Part shown: positions 24,019 to 33,982 of the stretch, piece by piece
How the letters are laid out: the number at the start of each line of letters is the position of its first letter
Position numbering within the stretch: the first letter of the stretch is position 1
Assembly (NCBI GenBank): GCA_018241325.1
Contig: JAFEEB010000003.1
Span: 5,123 to 49,120 of the forward strand
Source of the DNA: Pseudomonadota bacterium
GTDB lineage: Bacteria; Pseudomonadota; Gammaproteobacteria; Burkholderiales; Burkholderiaceae_C
Reading direction: 5' to 3'
Length of the DNA: 43,998 bases
The notes under the pieces: model-generated
The model's database searches: none
The model's input: only the letters and a program-made list of their open reading frames with translations
What the model was told of the DNA's origin: nothing
Translations under genes and position numbers: made by a program

Positions 24019-27000
24019 ATGACTGACCTGTCCGCCGACTACAAGGCCCTGGCCGAGTACCGCCCCAAGAACAAGGTGCGCTTCGTCACCGCCGCGTCGC
24101 TCTTCGACGGCCACGACGCGGCCATCAACATCATGCGCCGCATCATCCAGGGCATGGGCGCCGAGGTGATCCACCTGGGGCACAACCGCAGCGTGGACGA
24201 GATCGTCACCGCCGCGCTGCAGGAGGACGTGCAGGGCATCGCCATCAGCAGCTACCAGGGCGGCCACGTCGAGTACTTCAAGTACATGATCGACCTGCTG
24301 AAAAAGCGCGGCGGCGAGCAGATCCAGGTCTATGGCGGCGGCGGCGGCGTGATCGTGCCGGCTGAAATCCGCGAGCTGCAGGACTACGGCGTGGCGCACA
24401 TCTTCAGCCCCGAGGACGGCCAGCGCATGGGCCTGAAGGGCATGATCGGCGAGATGGTGATGCGCTGCGACAAGGACTTGTCGGGCCACGCGCCCAAAGG
24501 CATCAAGGCCATCGAAGGCCAGAGCGAGAGCGCCTGGCGCGCGCTGGCGCAGCTCATCACCGCGCTGGAAAACGGCCACGCCGATCCGGCCCTGCTCAAG
24601 GCCGTGCAAGCCGCTGCGGCCAAGAGCAAGGCGCCCGTGCTGGGCATCACCGGCACCGGCGGCGCGGGCAAGTCCAGCCTGACCGACGAGCTGATCCGCC
24701 GCCTGCGGCTGGACCAGGACGATCAGCTCCGCGTGGCCCTGATCTCCATCGATCCGAGCCGGCGCAAGTCGGGCGGGGCGCTTTTGGGCGACCGCATCCG
24801 CATGAACGCCATCGCGCCCTGGAGCCAGGGCCAGCGCGTATTCATGCGCAGCCTGGCCACGCGCGAGGCGGGCGGCGAAGTCACGCCCGCCCTGCCCGCC
24901 ATCATTGCCGCGTGCAAGGCGGCCGGGTTCGATCTGGTGATCGTCGAGACGCCCGGCATCGGCCAGGGCGACGCGGCCATCGTGCCGCTGGTGGATGTGC
25001 CGATGTACGTGATGACGCCCGAATACGGCGCCGCCAGCCAGCTCGAAAAAATCGACATGCTGGACTTTGCCGAGTTCGTGGCCATCAACAAGTTCGACCG
25101 CAAGGGCGCCATGGACGCGCTGCGCGACGTGGCCAAGCAGATGCAGCGCAACCGCGAGGCCTTCGGCAAGCGTCCCGACGAAATGCCCGTGTTCGGCACC
25201 CAGGCCTCGCACTTCAACGACGACGGCGTGACGGCGCTCTATCAGGCGCTCAAGCCCCGCCTGGCTGCGCTGGGCCTGCCCGTCAAGGAAGGGCGCCTGG
25301 CCCCCGTCAACACCCGCCACAGCACCAGCCAGACCCCCATCGTGCCCGGCGCGCGCGTGCGCTACCTGGCCGAGATCGGCGAGACCGTGCGCGGCTACAA
25401 AAAGCGCGTGCAGGCCCAGGCCCGGCTGGCGCGCGAGGTGCAGCAACTGCACGCATCGGCGCGCATGTTGAGTGAGGACGACGCCAAGAAGAGCGGCGCG
25501 CGCGACACGGTGCAAAAGCTGGCCGAGGCGCGCGCCGAGCGCCAGGATGCCGACGCGCGCAAGCTGCTGGCGCAGTGGCCCACCATGCAAAAGGCCTACG
25601 CCGGCGACGAGTACGTGGTGAAAATCCGCGACAAGGAAATCCGCACCGCGCTCACCACCAAGTCGCTCTCGGGCACCGTCATCCGCAAGGTGGTGCTGCC
25701 CACCTTCGAGGACCACGGCGAAATTCTGAAATGGCTGATGCTGGACAACGTGCCCGGCAGCTACCCCTACACCGCCGGCACCTTCGCCTTCAAGCGCGAG
25801 GGCGAAGACCCCACGCGCATGTTCGCCGGCGAGGGCGATGCCTTTCGCACCAACCGCCGCTTCAAGCTGGTCTCCGAGGGCATGCCGGCCAAGCGCCTGT
25901 CCACCGCCTTCGACTCGGTCACGCTGTACGGCGCCAACCCCGACCCGCGGCCCGACATTTACGGCAAGGTCGGCAACTCGGGCGTGTCGATCGCCACGGT
26001 GGACGACATCAAGGTGCTGTACGACGGCTTTGATCTGTGCAGCCCGACGACCTCGGTGTCGATGACCATCAACGGCCCAGCGCCCACCATTCTGGCGATG
26101 TTCATGAACGCCGCCATCGACCAGAACCTGGCCAAGTTCAAAGCCGACAACGGCCGCGAGCCGACCGACACCGAGGCGGCAAAGATCCGCGAATGGGTGC
26201 TGGCCAACGTGCGCGGCACGGTGCAGGCCGACATCCTGAAGGAAGACCAGGGGCAAAACACCTGCATCTTCTCGACCGAGTTCAGCCTGAAGGTGATGGG
26301 CGACATCGCGCAATATTTTGTGCACCACAACGTGCGCAATTTCTACTCGGTCAGCATCAGCGGCTATCACATTGCCGAGGCCGGCGCCAACCCGATCAGC
26401 CAGCTCGCCTTCACCCTGTCCAACGGCTTCACGCTGGTCGAGGCGTATCTCGCGCGCGGCATGCACATCGACGACTTCGCGCCCAACCTGAGCTTCTTCT
26501 TCAGCAATGGCATGGACCCTGAGTACACCGTGATGGGCCGCGTGGCGCGCCGCATCTGGGCCGTGGCCATGAAGGAAAAATACGGCGCCAACGAGCGCAG
26601 CCAAAAGCTGAAATACCACATCCAGACCAGCGGCCGCAGCCTGCACGCGCAGGAGATCGCCTTCAACGACATCCGCACCACGCTGCAGGCACTGATCGCC
26701 ATCTACGACAACTGCAACAGCCTGCACACCAACGCGTACGACGAGGCCATCACCACGCCGACCGAAGAGAGCGTGCGCCGGGCGATGGCGATCCAGCTCA
26801 TTATCAACCGCGAATGGGGCCTGGCCAAGAACGAGAATCCCAACCAGGGCGCCTTCATCATCGAGCAGCTGACCGAGCTGGTCGAGGAGGCCGTGCTATC
26901 GGAATTCGAGCGCATCAGCGAGCGTGGTGGCGTGCTGGGCGCCATGGAGACGGGCTACCAGCGCGGCATGATCCAGGAAGAAAGCATGTACTACGAGATG

Positions 27001-27312
27001 CTGAAGAACTCGGGCGAGTACCCCATCATCGGCGTCAACACCTTCCGCAACCCGCACGGCGAGCCCGTGCCCGAGCACATCGAGCTGGCGCGCTCGACCG
27101 AGGAAGAAAAGCAGAGCCAGCTCACGCGCCTGGCGGACTTCCACCAGCGCCACGCCGCCGAAGCGCCCGCCATGCTGGCGCGCCTGCAGCAGGCGGTGAT
27201 CGCCAACGCCAACGTGTTCGAGGTGCTGATGGACGCGGTGCGCTGCTGCTCGCTGGGGCAGATCACGAACGCGCTGTTCGAGGTGGGCGGGCAGTATCGG
27301 CGCAGCATGTGA
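24019..27312 (+). CDS. icmF: Fused isobutyryl-CoA mutase IcmF
   Basis: Adenosylcobalamin-dependent mutase that interconverts isobutyryl-CoA and n-butyryl-CoA, fused to its own G-protein chaperone; 1097 residues, the family length. Domains in order: B12-binding domain (about 18-150) with SLFDGHDAA supplying the cobalt-ligand His32; MeaB/MeaI-like GTPase (about 200-540) with P-loop GTGGAGKS at 212-219 and NKFDRKG; and the mutase barrel (about 560-1097). By motif alignment Phe589 (YTAGTF) and Gln746 (QGQNTCIF) stand where methylmalonyl-CoA mutases have Tyr and Arg, supporting isobutyryl-CoA rather than methylmalonyl-CoA. GAGGAGA ribosome site upstream. The palindrome at 23917-23936 is a candidate operator. 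Confidence 0.95.
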   Translation: MTDLSADYKALAEYRPKNKVRFVTAASLFDGHDAAINIMRRIIQGMGAEVIHLGHNRSVDEIVTAALQEDVQGIAISSYQGGHVEYFKYMIDLLKKRGGEQIQVYGGGGGVIVPAEIRELQDYGVAHIFSPEDGQRMGLKGMIGEMVMRCDKDLSGHAPKGIKAIEGQSESAWRALAQLITALENGHADPALLKAVQAAAAKSKAPVLGITGTGGAGKSSLTDELIRRLRLDQDDQLRVALISIDPSRRKSGGALLGDRIRMNAIAPWSQGQRVFMRSLATREAGGEVTPALPAIIAACKAAGFDLVIVETPGIGQGDAAIVPLVDVPMYVMTPEYGAASQLEKIDMLDFAEFVAINKFDRKGAMDALRDVAKQMQRNREAFGKRPDEMPVFGTQASHFNDDGVTALYQALKPRLAALGLPVKEGRLAPVNTRHSTSQTPIVPGARVRYLAEIGETVRGYKKRVQAQARLAREVQQLHASARMLSEDDAKKSGARDTVQKLAEARAERQDADARKLLAQWPTMQKAYAGDEYVVKIRDKEIRTALTTKSLSGTVIRKVVLPTFEDHGEILKWLMLDNVPGSYPYTAGTFAFKREGEDPTRMFAGEGDAFRTNRRFKLVSEGMPAKRLSTAFDSVTLYGANPDPRPDIYGKVGNSGVSIATVDDIKVLYDGFDLCSPTTSVSMTINGPAPTILAMFMNAAIDQNLAKFKADNGREPTDTEAAKIREWVLANVRGTVQADILKEDQGQNTCIFSTEFSLKVMGDIAQYFVHHNVRNFYSVSISGYHIAEAGANPISQLAFTLSNGFTLVEAYLARGMHIDDFAPNLSFFFSNGMDPEYTVMGRVARRIWAVAMKEKYGANERSQKLKYHIQTSGRSLHAQEIAFNDIRTTLQALIAIYDNCNSLHTNAYDEAITTPTEESVRRAMAIQLIINREWGLAKNENPNQGAFIIEQLTELVEEAVLSEFERISERGGVLGAMETGYQRGMIQEESMYYEMLKNSGEYPIIGVNTFRNPHGEPVPEHIELARSTEEEKQSQLTRLADFHQRHAAEAPAMLARLQQAVIANANVFEVLMDAVRCCSLGQITNALFEVGGQYRRSM

Positions 27313-27317
27313 GAGAC

Positions 27318-27334
27318 GGGCGGCCGAACCGCCC
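27318..27334. terminator. Short GC hairpin between convergent icmF and deaminase genes
   Basis: GGGCGG-CCGAA-CCGCCC, a 6-bp stem 6 bp after the icmF stop. There is no T tract, so it is at best a weak or Rho-assisted terminator. Confidence 0.35.
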
Positions 27335-27356
27335 GGTGCTGGCGCGCGGCCTCGAG

Positions 27357-27884
27357 CTACTCGAGCTGCGCACCGTGATCCCAGAACCCTCGATGGGGTG
27401 CGGCGGCCTCGTCCTCCAGCAGCGGACCCAGCACGGCGACCGCCCGCTGCCCGCGAGCGAAGACCTCGCGGCAGGGCAGGGAAAAAGTCGGGTTTTCCGG
27501 ATGGTCGCCGGTCAGGCCCAGCAGCGCGTGTTCGGACAGGGCATACACGACGCGCCCGATGCCCGTCCAGTACACCGCGCCGGCACACATGCAACAGGGC
27601 TCGGCACTGGTGTAGAGCGTTGCACGCGCCAGCTGCTGCGGGGCGCGCAGGCGGGCCGCCTTGGCCGCTGCCACCAGCTCGGCATGCTGCGTCGGATCGC
27701 CCTCGGGCGGCATCGAGTTGTTGCCCGCCTCGCTGATGACGTTGCCGTGCTCATCGGCCACCAGGGCCGCGAAGGGATGGCGTCCGCGCGCCCTGGATTG
27801 CTCCGACAGGGCAATCGTTCGGCGCAGCAGGGCCAAGTCCTGCTCCGTGGGCAACTGGGAGGCTTGAGCGGCAATGGGCGGCAT
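27357..27884 (-). CDS. Nucleoside/guanine deaminase-like zinc protein (CMP/dCMP deaminase family)
   Basis: Cytosolic zinc hydrolase of 175 residues. The catalytic pair of motifs is complete: QHAELVAAAK (zinc His and proton-shuttle Glu) and AEPCCMCAGAVYW (two zinc Cys). GNNSMPPEGDPTQHAE matches the guanine deaminase/TadA-like branch (the N-N before the substrate pocket is typical), but the exact base cannot be fixed. The ATG at 27884 is convergent on icmF. Upstream, 27885-28118 is a 234-bp gap without a recognised gene or repeat; it must hold the promoters of this gene and of the acyl-CoA synthetase. Confidence 0.87.
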   Translation of the reverse strand: MPPIAAQASQLPTEQDLALLRRTIALSEQSRARGRHPFAALVADEHGNVISEAGNNSMPPEGDPTQHAELVAAAKAARLRAPQQLARATLYTSAEPCCMCAGAVYWTGIGRVVYALSEHALLGLTGDHPENPTFSLPCREVFARGQRAVAVLGPLLEDEAAAPHRGFWDHGAQLE

Positions 27885-28118
27885 CGTCGGGATCCTTCAA
27901 AGACACCTTGAGCGGCAAGGCGACCACCCGAGAATACGGCACGCCACGCCTGAAACCGGCGTGGATCGACACACGAGCTGCGCGGTCACCGTCAATCGCC
28001 ACAGTGCAACCCAGCTTGCTGACGAACGCCGCGTGATGGTGCACACTCAAGCGACGCCGCTGTCCTTGCCGGCAAACGACTTGGGCGACGCGCGGCCATC
28101 ACACCAAGGAGACAGAGC

Positions 28119-29879
28119 ATGAGCAACGCCACGCCCTCACCATCAGCCACCGCCTTCCGCGCCGCGCGCGATCACCTGCTGACGCACCGCGAGCAGCAGG
28201 CCAAGCTGGGCGCCAGCTTTCGCTGGCCCCGATTGACGCAGTTCAACTGGGCGCTCGACCACTTCGACCGCCTGGCGCGCGAGGACGGCAATGCGCCGGC
28301 GCTGTGGATCGTGAACGAGGGCGCGGGCGAGCAGAAGATCAGCTACGCGCAAATGGCCACACGCTCCAACCAGGTGGCCAACTGGCTGCGCGGGCTGGGC
28401 GTGCGCCGCGGCGATCGCGTGCTGCTGATGCTGGGCAACGAGGTGCCGCTGTGGGAGACCATGCTGGCGGCCTTCAAGCTGGGCGCGGTGGTCATCCCGG
28501 CGTCGTCGCTGCTGACGCCCGAGGACCTGCGCGATCGCATCGAGCGCGGGCACGTGCGCCACGTCGTCGCGGGCGAGGTGCACCAGGAAAAGTTCGCGCA
28601 GGTACCCGGCGACTACACCCGCATTGGCGTCGGAAAGCCGCAGCCGGGCTGGACGGCGTTCGAGGGCGGCCGCAGCGGCAGCGAGGCCTTCACGCCCGAT
28701 GGCCCCACCCAAGCCACCGACCCGCTGCTGCTGTACTTCACCTCGGGCACCACGTCCAAGCCCAAGCTGGTGCTGCACACGCACCAGAGCTACCCGGTGG
28801 GGCACCTGTCCACCATGTACTGGATCGGCCTGAAGCCGGGCGATATCCACATGAACATCTCCTCGCCGGGCTGGGCCAAGCACGCCTGGAGCTGCTTTTT
28901 CGCGCCCTGGAACGCGGGGGCCTGCATCTTCATGCACAACGTGGCGCGCTTTGCCGCGCAGCCGCTTTTGGAGACCCTGGCGCGCTGCCACGTGGACACG
29001 CTGTGCGCGCCGCCCACGGTGTGGCGCATGCTGATTCAGGAGGGCCTGGCGGCCTGGCGCGGCAAGCTGGCCCTGCGCGAGGTGATCGGCGCGGGCGAGC
29101 CGCTCAACCCCGAGATCATCGAGCAGATCAAGGCCAGTTGGGGCCTGACCCTGCGCGACGGCTATGGCCAGACGGAAACCACGGCCATCGTCGGCAACGC
29201 GCCGGGCCTGGCGGTCAAGCCGGGATCGATGGGGCTGCCCATGCCGGGCTACCGCTTGGCGCTGCTCGACGTGAACGGCGAGGAAGCCGACGAGGGCGAG
29301 GTCTGCCTCAGGCTCGACGATCGGCCGGGCGACGCGCCCGGCGGCCACCCGGGCACCGGCCGCCCGCTGGGCCTGATGGCCGGCTACGAGGACAGCCCCG
29401 AGCGCACGGCCGAGGTGATGCACGGCGGTGTGTACCGCACGGGCGACGTGGCGCAGCGCGATGCCGACGGCTACTACACCTTCGTCGGCCGCGCCGACGA
29501 CGTGTTCAAGGCCAGCGACTACCGCATCAGCCCGTTCGAGCTGGAAAGCGCGCTGATCGAGCACGCGGCCGTGGTCGAGGTGGCTGTGGTGCCCAGCCCC
29601 GACCCGGTGCGGCTGGCCGTGCCCAAGGCCTTCATCATCCTCGCGCAGGGCAGTGCCGCCGACCGGGCGATGGCGCTCGACATCCTGGCCTTTGCGCGCC
29701 AGGCGCTGGCGCCCTACAAGCGCGTGCGCCGCATCGAGTTCGTCACCGAGTTGCCCAAGACCATCTCGGGCAAGATCCGCCGCGTGGAGCTGCGCCAGAC
29801 CGAGGCCAGCCGGCGCGAGCGCGGCGAAAAGGATGCGCACGAGTACTTCGAGGACGACTTTCCCGATCTCAAAACGTAA
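28119..29879 (+). CDS. AMP-forming acyl-CoA synthetase (medium-chain/benzoate-CoA ligase-like)
   Basis: Adenylate-forming enzyme of 586 residues that activates a carboxylic acid to its CoA thioester in two steps. Motifs: P-loop LYFTSGTTSKPK (A3), GYGQTETT (A5), VYRTGDVAQRD (A7), GRADDVFKASDYRISPFELE (A8 hinge) and the C-terminal catalytic Lys in PKTISGKIRRVELR (A10). The pattern (LASSLLTPEDLRDRI-like N terminus, SSPGWAKHAWSCFFAPW) resembles medium-chain or aryl-acid CoA ligases rather than acetyl-CoA synthetase. Ribosome site AAGGAGA lies 9 bp before the ATG. The acid is unknown; IcmF nearby suggests short branched acids, which is inference. Confidence 0.92.
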   Translation: MSNATPSPSATAFRAARDHLLTHREQQAKLGASFRWPRLTQFNWALDHFDRLAREDGNAPALWIVNEGAGEQKISYAQMATRSNQVANWLRGLGVRRGDRVLLMLGNEVPLWETMLAAFKLGAVVIPASSLLTPEDLRDRIERGHVRHVVAGEVHQEKFAQVPGDYTRIGVGKPQPGWTAFEGGRSGSEAFTPDGPTQATDPLLLYFTSGTTSKPKLVLHTHQSYPVGHLSTMYWIGLKPGDIHMNISSPGWAKHAWSCFFAPWNAGACIFMHNVARFAAQPLLETLARCHVDTLCAPPTVWRMLIQEGLAAWRGKLALREVIGAGEPLNPEIIEQIKASWGLTLRDGYGQTETTAIVGNAPGLAVKPGSMGLPMPGYRLALLDVNGEEADEGEVCLRLDDRPGDAPGGHPGTGRPLGLMAGYEDSPERTAEVMHGGVYRTGDVAQRDADGYYTFVGRADDVFKASDYRISPFELESALIEHAAVVEVAVVPSPDPVRLAVPKAFIILAQGSAADRAMALDILAFARQALAPYKRVRRIEFVTELPKTISGKIRRVELRQTEASRRERGEKDAHEYFEDDFPDLKT

Positions 29880-29995
29880 GCAAGCGCTGACCTTCGGGTT
29901 TGCCCGCGGGACGGCCCACCCGAGCCCGTGAAAAATAGCCCGCAGCGACGCCCCTGGCGCCGCTGTCCCGTATTTTTGTTCGCGAGGAGAGACTG

Positions 29996-31813
29996 ATGGC
30001 CCAACCCACCCCCAAATTGCTGCTGGCCAGCCTGGCCCTGGCCGTGCTGGCTGCGTGCAGCACCCCGCCCGCGGCCCCGCCGCCCGCCGCCGCCCCGGTC
30101 GCGGTCGCGCCGGCTGCTGCGCCGGCCCCGGCGGCCGCGCCCACGGCAGCCGCCCAGGCCGCCGCCGCGGCCTACGACTTCGACATGGACGTGTTCCACC
30201 CCGTGGTGGCACGCCATGGCATGGTGGCCACCGAGCAGGAACTGGCGTCCCGGATTGGCCTGGACGTGCTCAAGTCCGGTGGCAACGCGGTGGACGCCGC
30301 CGTGGCCATCGGCTTTGCGCTGGCCGTGGCCCTGCCCAACGCGGGCAACGTGGGTGGCGGCGGCTTCATGATGGTGTATGACGCCAAGACCGCCAAGACC
30401 GTGGCGGTGGACTTTCGCGAAGTGGGCCCGGCGGCGGCCAGCCGCGACATGTACCTGGACGCCAGCGGCAAGGTCATCGACGGCAAGTCGCTCTACACCC
30501 ACTACGCCATCGGCGTGCCCGGCACCGTGGCCGGCATGACGCACGCGCTGCAAAAGTGGGGCACACAGCCGCTGGGCAAGCTGCTGCACCCCAGCATCGA
30601 GCTGGCCGAAAAGGGCTATCCCGTCAGCGAAACGCTGGCCAAGGTGCTGCAGCAAGAGACCAAGAACATGGGCAAGTGGCCCGCCACCAAGGCCATCTAC
30701 TGGCGCAACGGCGCCCCGCTGAAGGCGGGCGACAGGCTGGTGCAAAAAGACCTGGGCCATTCGCTGCGCCTGATCGCCCGCGACGGCGCCAGGGCCTTCT
30801 ACGAGGGTGAGATCGCCCACAAGATCGCCGCCGACATGGCCAAGAACGGCAACCCGATGACGCTGCAGGACCTGAAGAACTACAAGGTGGTCGAGCGCGA
30901 GCCGGTGCGCGGCACCTACCGCGGCTACGAGATCGTCACCATGCCCCCGCCCTCCTCGGGCGGCGCGCACCTGGTGCAAATCCTCAACATCATGGAGCGT
31001 TGGCCCATCAAGGACTGGGGCCTGAACAGCGCCAACACGGTGCACCACATGGCCGAGGCCATGAAGCTGGCCTATGCCGACCGCGCCGAATACCTGGGCG
31101 ACCCGGGCTTCGTCAAGATCCCACTCAAGGGCCTGACCAGCAAGAAATACGCCGACGCGCTGGCCGCGCAGATCAGCGCCGACAAGGCCCGCAGCGCCAA
31201 GGAGATTCGCGCCGGCAAGCCCCAGCCGTATGAGAGCGACCAGACCACGCACTACTCGGTGGTGGACAAGGCCGGCAACATGGTGGCCGTCACCTACACG
31301 CTCAACACCAACTTCGGCAGCGGCATCGTGGCGCCGGGCACCGGCATCATGCTCAACAACGAGATGGACGATTTCTCGGCCAAGCCCGGCGTGCCCAACG
31401 CCTATGGCGTGATCGGCGGCGATGCCAACGCCGTGGCCGCCGGCAAGCGCCCGCTGTCGTCCATGACGCCCACCTTCGTGCTGAAGGACGGCAAGCCCTG
31501 GCTGGTCACCGGCAGCCCCGGCGGGCCGCGCATCATCACCACCGTGCTGGAGCAGATCGTCAATGGCATCGACTTCGGCATGAACCCGGCCGAGGCGGCG
31601 TCGCAACTGCGCTTTCACCACCAGTGGACGCCCGACGAGCTGCGCGTTGAAAAGGGCTTCTCGCCCGACACCATCAAGCTGCTGAGGGACAAGGGCCAGA
31701 ACGTGGTCATCAAGCCCACCATGGGCCGCACCCAGACCATCCAGGTGCAGGGCCAAGAGCTGTGGGGCTACTCCGACCCGCGCAACCCCGACGGCAAGAC
31801 GCTGGGGTATTGA
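29996..31813 (+). CDS. ggt: Gamma-glutamyltransferase, lipoprotein form
   Basis: Periplasmic Ntn-hydrolase that cleaves gamma-glutamyl bonds of glutathione and related peptides and transfers the glutamyl group. Its 605 residues form a proenzyme. The self-cleavage site precedes Thr417 in DQTTHYSVVDKAGNMV, giving a small subunit of 189 residues, the usual size. SGGNAVDAAVAIGFAL, GNVGGGGFM, PPPSSGGAHL, NNEMDDFS and LSSMTPTFV are all present. Odd: instead of a cleavable Sec signal it has a lipobox LAAC (Cys21, Ser at +2) followed by a Pro/Ala-rich spacer of about 35 residues, so the enzyme is probably tethered to the outer membrane. Ribosome site GAGGAGAG before the ATG. Confidence 0.95.
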   Translation: MAQPTPKLLLASLALAVLAACSTPPAAPPPAAAPVAVAPAAAPAPAAAPTAAAQAAAAAYDFDMDVFHPVVARHGMVATEQELASRIGLDVLKSGGNAVDAAVAIGFALAVALPNAGNVGGGGFMMVYDAKTAKTVAVDFREVGPAAASRDMYLDASGKVIDGKSLYTHYAIGVPGTVAGMTHALQKWGTQPLGKLLHPSIELAEKGYPVSETLAKVLQQETKNMGKWPATKAIYWRNGAPLKAGDRLVQKDLGHSLRLIARDGARAFYEGEIAHKIAADMAKNGNPMTLQDLKNYKVVEREPVRGTYRGYEIVTMPPPSSGGAHLVQILNIMERWPIKDWGLNSANTVHHMAEAMKLAYADRAEYLGDPGFVKIPLKGLTSKKYADALAAQISADKARSAKEIRAGKPQPYESDQTTHYSVVDKAGNMVAVTYTLNTNFGSGIVAPGTGIMLNNEMDDFSAKPGVPNAYGVIGGDANAVAAGKRPLSSMTPTFVLKDGKPWLVTGSPGGPRIITTVLEQIVNGIDFGMNPAEAASQLRFHHQWTPDELRVEKGFSPDTIKLLRDKGQNVVIKPTMGRTQTIQVQGQELWGYSDPRNPDGKTLGY

Positions 31814-31843
31814 GCGCCCGAGCGCCGCGCGCCGCCCATGCAG

Positions 31844-31866
31844 GCCCGCCGCCCGGCGGGCTTTTT
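31844..31866 (+). terminator. Rho-independent terminator of ggt
   Basis: GCCCGCCG-CC-CGGCGGGC, an 8-bp perfect stem, followed by TTTTT. It lies 30 bp after the ggt stop and 10 bp before the end of the convergent YbaN gene. Confidence 0.9.
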
Positions 31867-31876
31867 CATGGGCGCG

Positions 31877-32290
31877 CTATTCCTCCGGCCGCAGCCACAG
31901 CCAGATGCACATGCCCAGCAGGAACAGCGGCACGACGATGCGCACCCACGGCGCCACCGTGCCAAAGAGCTGCAACACCCCGGCGCTCGCCGCCATCATC
32001 ACCGTGGCAAACCACTTGGCCCCGCGCCCGATGGCGCCGCGCTCGCGCCAGCGCTGCACCGGCGGGCCAAAGCGCGGGTGGCGCAAGAGCCAGGCCTCGA
32101 ACGCCGGCCAGCCCTTGCCTGCCGCCCAGGCCGACAGCAGCAAAAAGGGCACCGTCGGCAGCACCGGCAAAAACGCGCCCACCACCCCCAGCCCGAAGGC
32201 CAGCACGGCCAGCAGACGCCACAGCGCCATCACCACGCGCTGGTGGTGGCGCCGACGCGGTGGTGCGGCAGGGACAGCGGTTTCTGGCAT
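31877..32290 (-). CDS. YbaN/DUF454-family inner-membrane protein
   Basis: A small membrane protein of 137 residues, family DUF454 (E. coli YbaN). The signature LAVLAFGLGVVGAFLPVLPTVPFLLLSAWAAGKG is present in two parts at about residues 29-60, forming two membrane segments around GAFLPVLPTTP-like turns. The LLRHPRFGPPVQRWRERGAI stretch and two C-terminal hydrophobic segments (about 93-108, 115-132) follow. Function is unknown. ATG at 32290 is preferred over the adjacent TTG. Its 5' end abuts a family B repeat, and the first codons lie within 2 bp of it. Confidence 0.85.
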   Translation of the reverse strand: MPETAVPAAPPRRRHHQRVVMALWRLLAVLAFGLGVVGAFLPVLPTVPFLLLSAWAAGKGWPAFEAWLLRHPRFGPPVQRWRERGAIGRGAKWFATVMMAASAGVLQLFGTVAPWVRIVVPLFLLGMCIWLWLRPEE

Positions 32291-32345
32291 CAAATCAGGG
32301 GCTTGCGCTTGCCTGATATGCGCAAGCAGCTATCAAATCAGGAAT
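32288..32345. repeat. Repeat family B copy upstream of the YbaN gene
   Basis: The plus strand shows CATCAAATCAGG, GCTTGCGCTTG, a short loop, GCGCAAGCAGCTATCAAATC; the minus strand therefore reads TGATAGCTGCTTGCGC. The stem CTTGCGC/GCGCAAG is perfect. It touches the YbaN start codon and sits between divergent ybaN and amn. Confidence 0.85.
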
Positions 32346-32420
32346 AGACGATCCGGCTTTCATCATAGCCAGGCGCGCCGACCGCGCCTTGACCCGTGTC
32401 ATCAAAATACCTTGTCCGCC

Positions 32421-33929
32421 ATGGACAATAGGGCGATGGAATCGCACCCGCCCTTCATCGCCCCCACCGCTTTCAACGACGCCGCCGCCGCACTGGCGCG
32501 CGCGCAAGAGATCTACCAGGCCGGCCTGGCGCACCTGCGCACGCAGTTGCAGTCCTTCATGGCTTTGCCCAAGCCACCGGCGGCCGCGCTGGCGCACGTG
32601 CGCGCCTGCTACCCCTTCGTGCGCCTGCGCACCATGCACACCACGCACCCCGACACGCGCCTGGCCTATGGCTTCGTGGCGCACGCCGGCAATTACGAAA
32701 CCACGCTGACGCGGCCCGACCTGTTTGCCGACTACTACCTGGAGCAGTTCGGCCTGCTGCTGGCCAGCCACGACGCGCCGCTGGAAGTGGGCATCAGCAA
32801 CCAGCCGATCCCCCTGCCCTTCAGCTTTGGCGACGGCGAATACTTCGACGGCGGCCTGGCGCCCTGGCAGCGCGCCATGCTGGGCGAGGTGTTCGACCTG
32901 CCCGACCTGATGGCCATGGACGACCGCATCGCCAACGGCACGCAGCTGCCGCGCGCGGGCGAGCCGCTGCCGCTGGCGCTGTTCACCGCCCCGCGCGTGG
33001 ACTATTCGCTGCAGCGCTTGCGCCACTACACCGGCACCTCGCCCGAGCACTTCCAGAACTTCGTGCTGTTCACCAACTACCAGTTCTACATCGACGAGTT
33101 CATCGCCCTGGGCGAGGCCGAGATGCGCAAGGCGGACAGCCCTTACAGCGCCTTCGTGCAGCCCGGCAACGTCGTCACGCGCCGCGCCGGCCTGCCCGCG
33201 CAGGCGGGCGACGACCGGGGCCAGGCTCCCGCGCGCCTGCCGCAGATGCCCGCCTACCACCTGATGCGGGGCGACCGCAGCGGCATCACCATGGTCAACA
33301 TCGGCGTGGGCCCCAGCAACGCCAAGAACATCACCGACCACGTGGCCGTGCTGCGCCCGCACGCCTGGATCATGCTGGGCCACTGCGCCGGCCTGCGCAA
33401 CCGCCAGCAACTGGGCGACTACGTGCTGGCCCACGGCTACGTGCGCGAGGACCACGTGCTGGACGAAGAGCTGCCCCTGTGGATCCCGGTGCCCGCGCTG
33501 GCCGAGGTGCAGATCGCCCTGCAGGACGCGGTGGCCGAGATCACCCAACTGCAGGGCGCCGACCTGAAGCGCATCCTGCGCACCGGCACCGTGGCCACCA
33601 CCGACAACCGCAACTGGGAGCTTTTGGGCGCGGGCGCGCCGCAGCAGCGCTTTTCGCAGTCGCGCGCCGTCGCGCTCGACATGGAAAGCGCGACCATTGC
33701 CGCCAACGGTTTTCGCTTTCGCGTGCCCTACGGCACCTTGCTGTGCGTGAGCGACAAGCCGCTGCACGGCGAGATCAAGCTGCCCGGCATGGCCAACCAC
33801 TTCTACCGCGAACGCGTGAACCAGCACCTGAAGATCGGCATCCGCGCGCTCGAGCGCCTGAGCGAGAACGGGCTGGACCGACTGCACAGCCGCAAGCTGC
33901 GCAGCTTTGCGGAGGTGGCGTTTCAGTGA
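32421..33929 (+). CDS. amn: AMP nucleosidase
   Basis: Cytosolic enzyme of 502 residues that splits AMP into adenine and ribose-5-phosphate, regulating the adenylate pool. An N-terminal regulatory domain (about 20-190) precedes a nucleoside phosphorylase-like catalytic domain (about 290-490) with MVNIGVGPSNAKNITDHVAV, LGHCAGLRNRQQLGDYVLA and ALDMESATIAANGFRFRVPY (the ME base- and ribose-binding motif), then CVSDKPLHGEIKLPG. E. coli Amn is 484 residues, so the length fits. Start ATG 32421 (MDNRAMESHPP) is chosen; ATG 32436 in the same frame is an alternative. Confidence 0.94.
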   Translation: MDNRAMESHPPFIAPTAFNDAAAALARAQEIYQAGLAHLRTQLQSFMALPKPPAAALAHVRACYPFVRLRTMHTTHPDTRLAYGFVAHAGNYETTLTRPDLFADYYLEQFGLLLASHDAPLEVGISNQPIPLPFSFGDGEYFDGGLAPWQRAMLGEVFDLPDLMAMDDRIANGTQLPRAGEPLPLALFTAPRVDYSLQRLRHYTGTSPEHFQNFVLFTNYQFYIDEFIALGEAEMRKADSPYSAFVQPGNVVTRRAGLPAQAGDDRGQAPARLPQMPAYHLMRGDRSGITMVNIGVGPSNAKNITDHVAVLRPHAWIMLGHCAGLRNRQQLGDYVLAHGYVREDHVLDEELPLWIPVPALAEVQIALQDAVAEITQLQGADLKRILRTGTVATTDNRNWELLGAGAPQQRFSQSRAVALDMESATIAANGFRFRVPYGTLLCVSDKPLHGEIKLPGMANHFYRERVNQHLKIGIRALERLSENGLDRLHSRKLRSFAEVAFQ

Positions 33930-33941
33930 GTTCGAGTCAAA

Positions 33942-33968
33942 GTATTACAATCGACGATCGAGTAATAC
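33942..33968. promoter_or_regulatory. Dyad upstream of the antitoxin gene (probable autoregulatory operator)
   Basis: GTATTAC (33942-33948) and GTAATAC (33962-33968) are perfect inverted arms with an inner TCGA-CGA-TCGA symmetry, 14 bp before the antitoxin ATG. AbrB-type antitoxins usually bind such sites together with the toxin to repress their own operon; this is inferred here. Confidence 0.65.
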
Positions 33969-33982
33969 AGACGGAACAAACC

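Noticed and set aside
23923-26727. A 934-codon minus-strand frame opposite icmF
   Set aside because: His/Val/Ala-rich shadow of the IcmF codon pattern; icmF has all expected domains and motifs.
24019-27312. Annotation as methylmalonyl-CoA mutase
   Set aside because: Domain order with an internal GTPase and the Phe/Gln substrate residues point to IcmF.
27885-28118. Riboswitch or small RNA in the 234-bp gap
   Set aside because: No recognisable conserved aptamer motif or terminator hairpin was seen; only promoter sequence is expected there.
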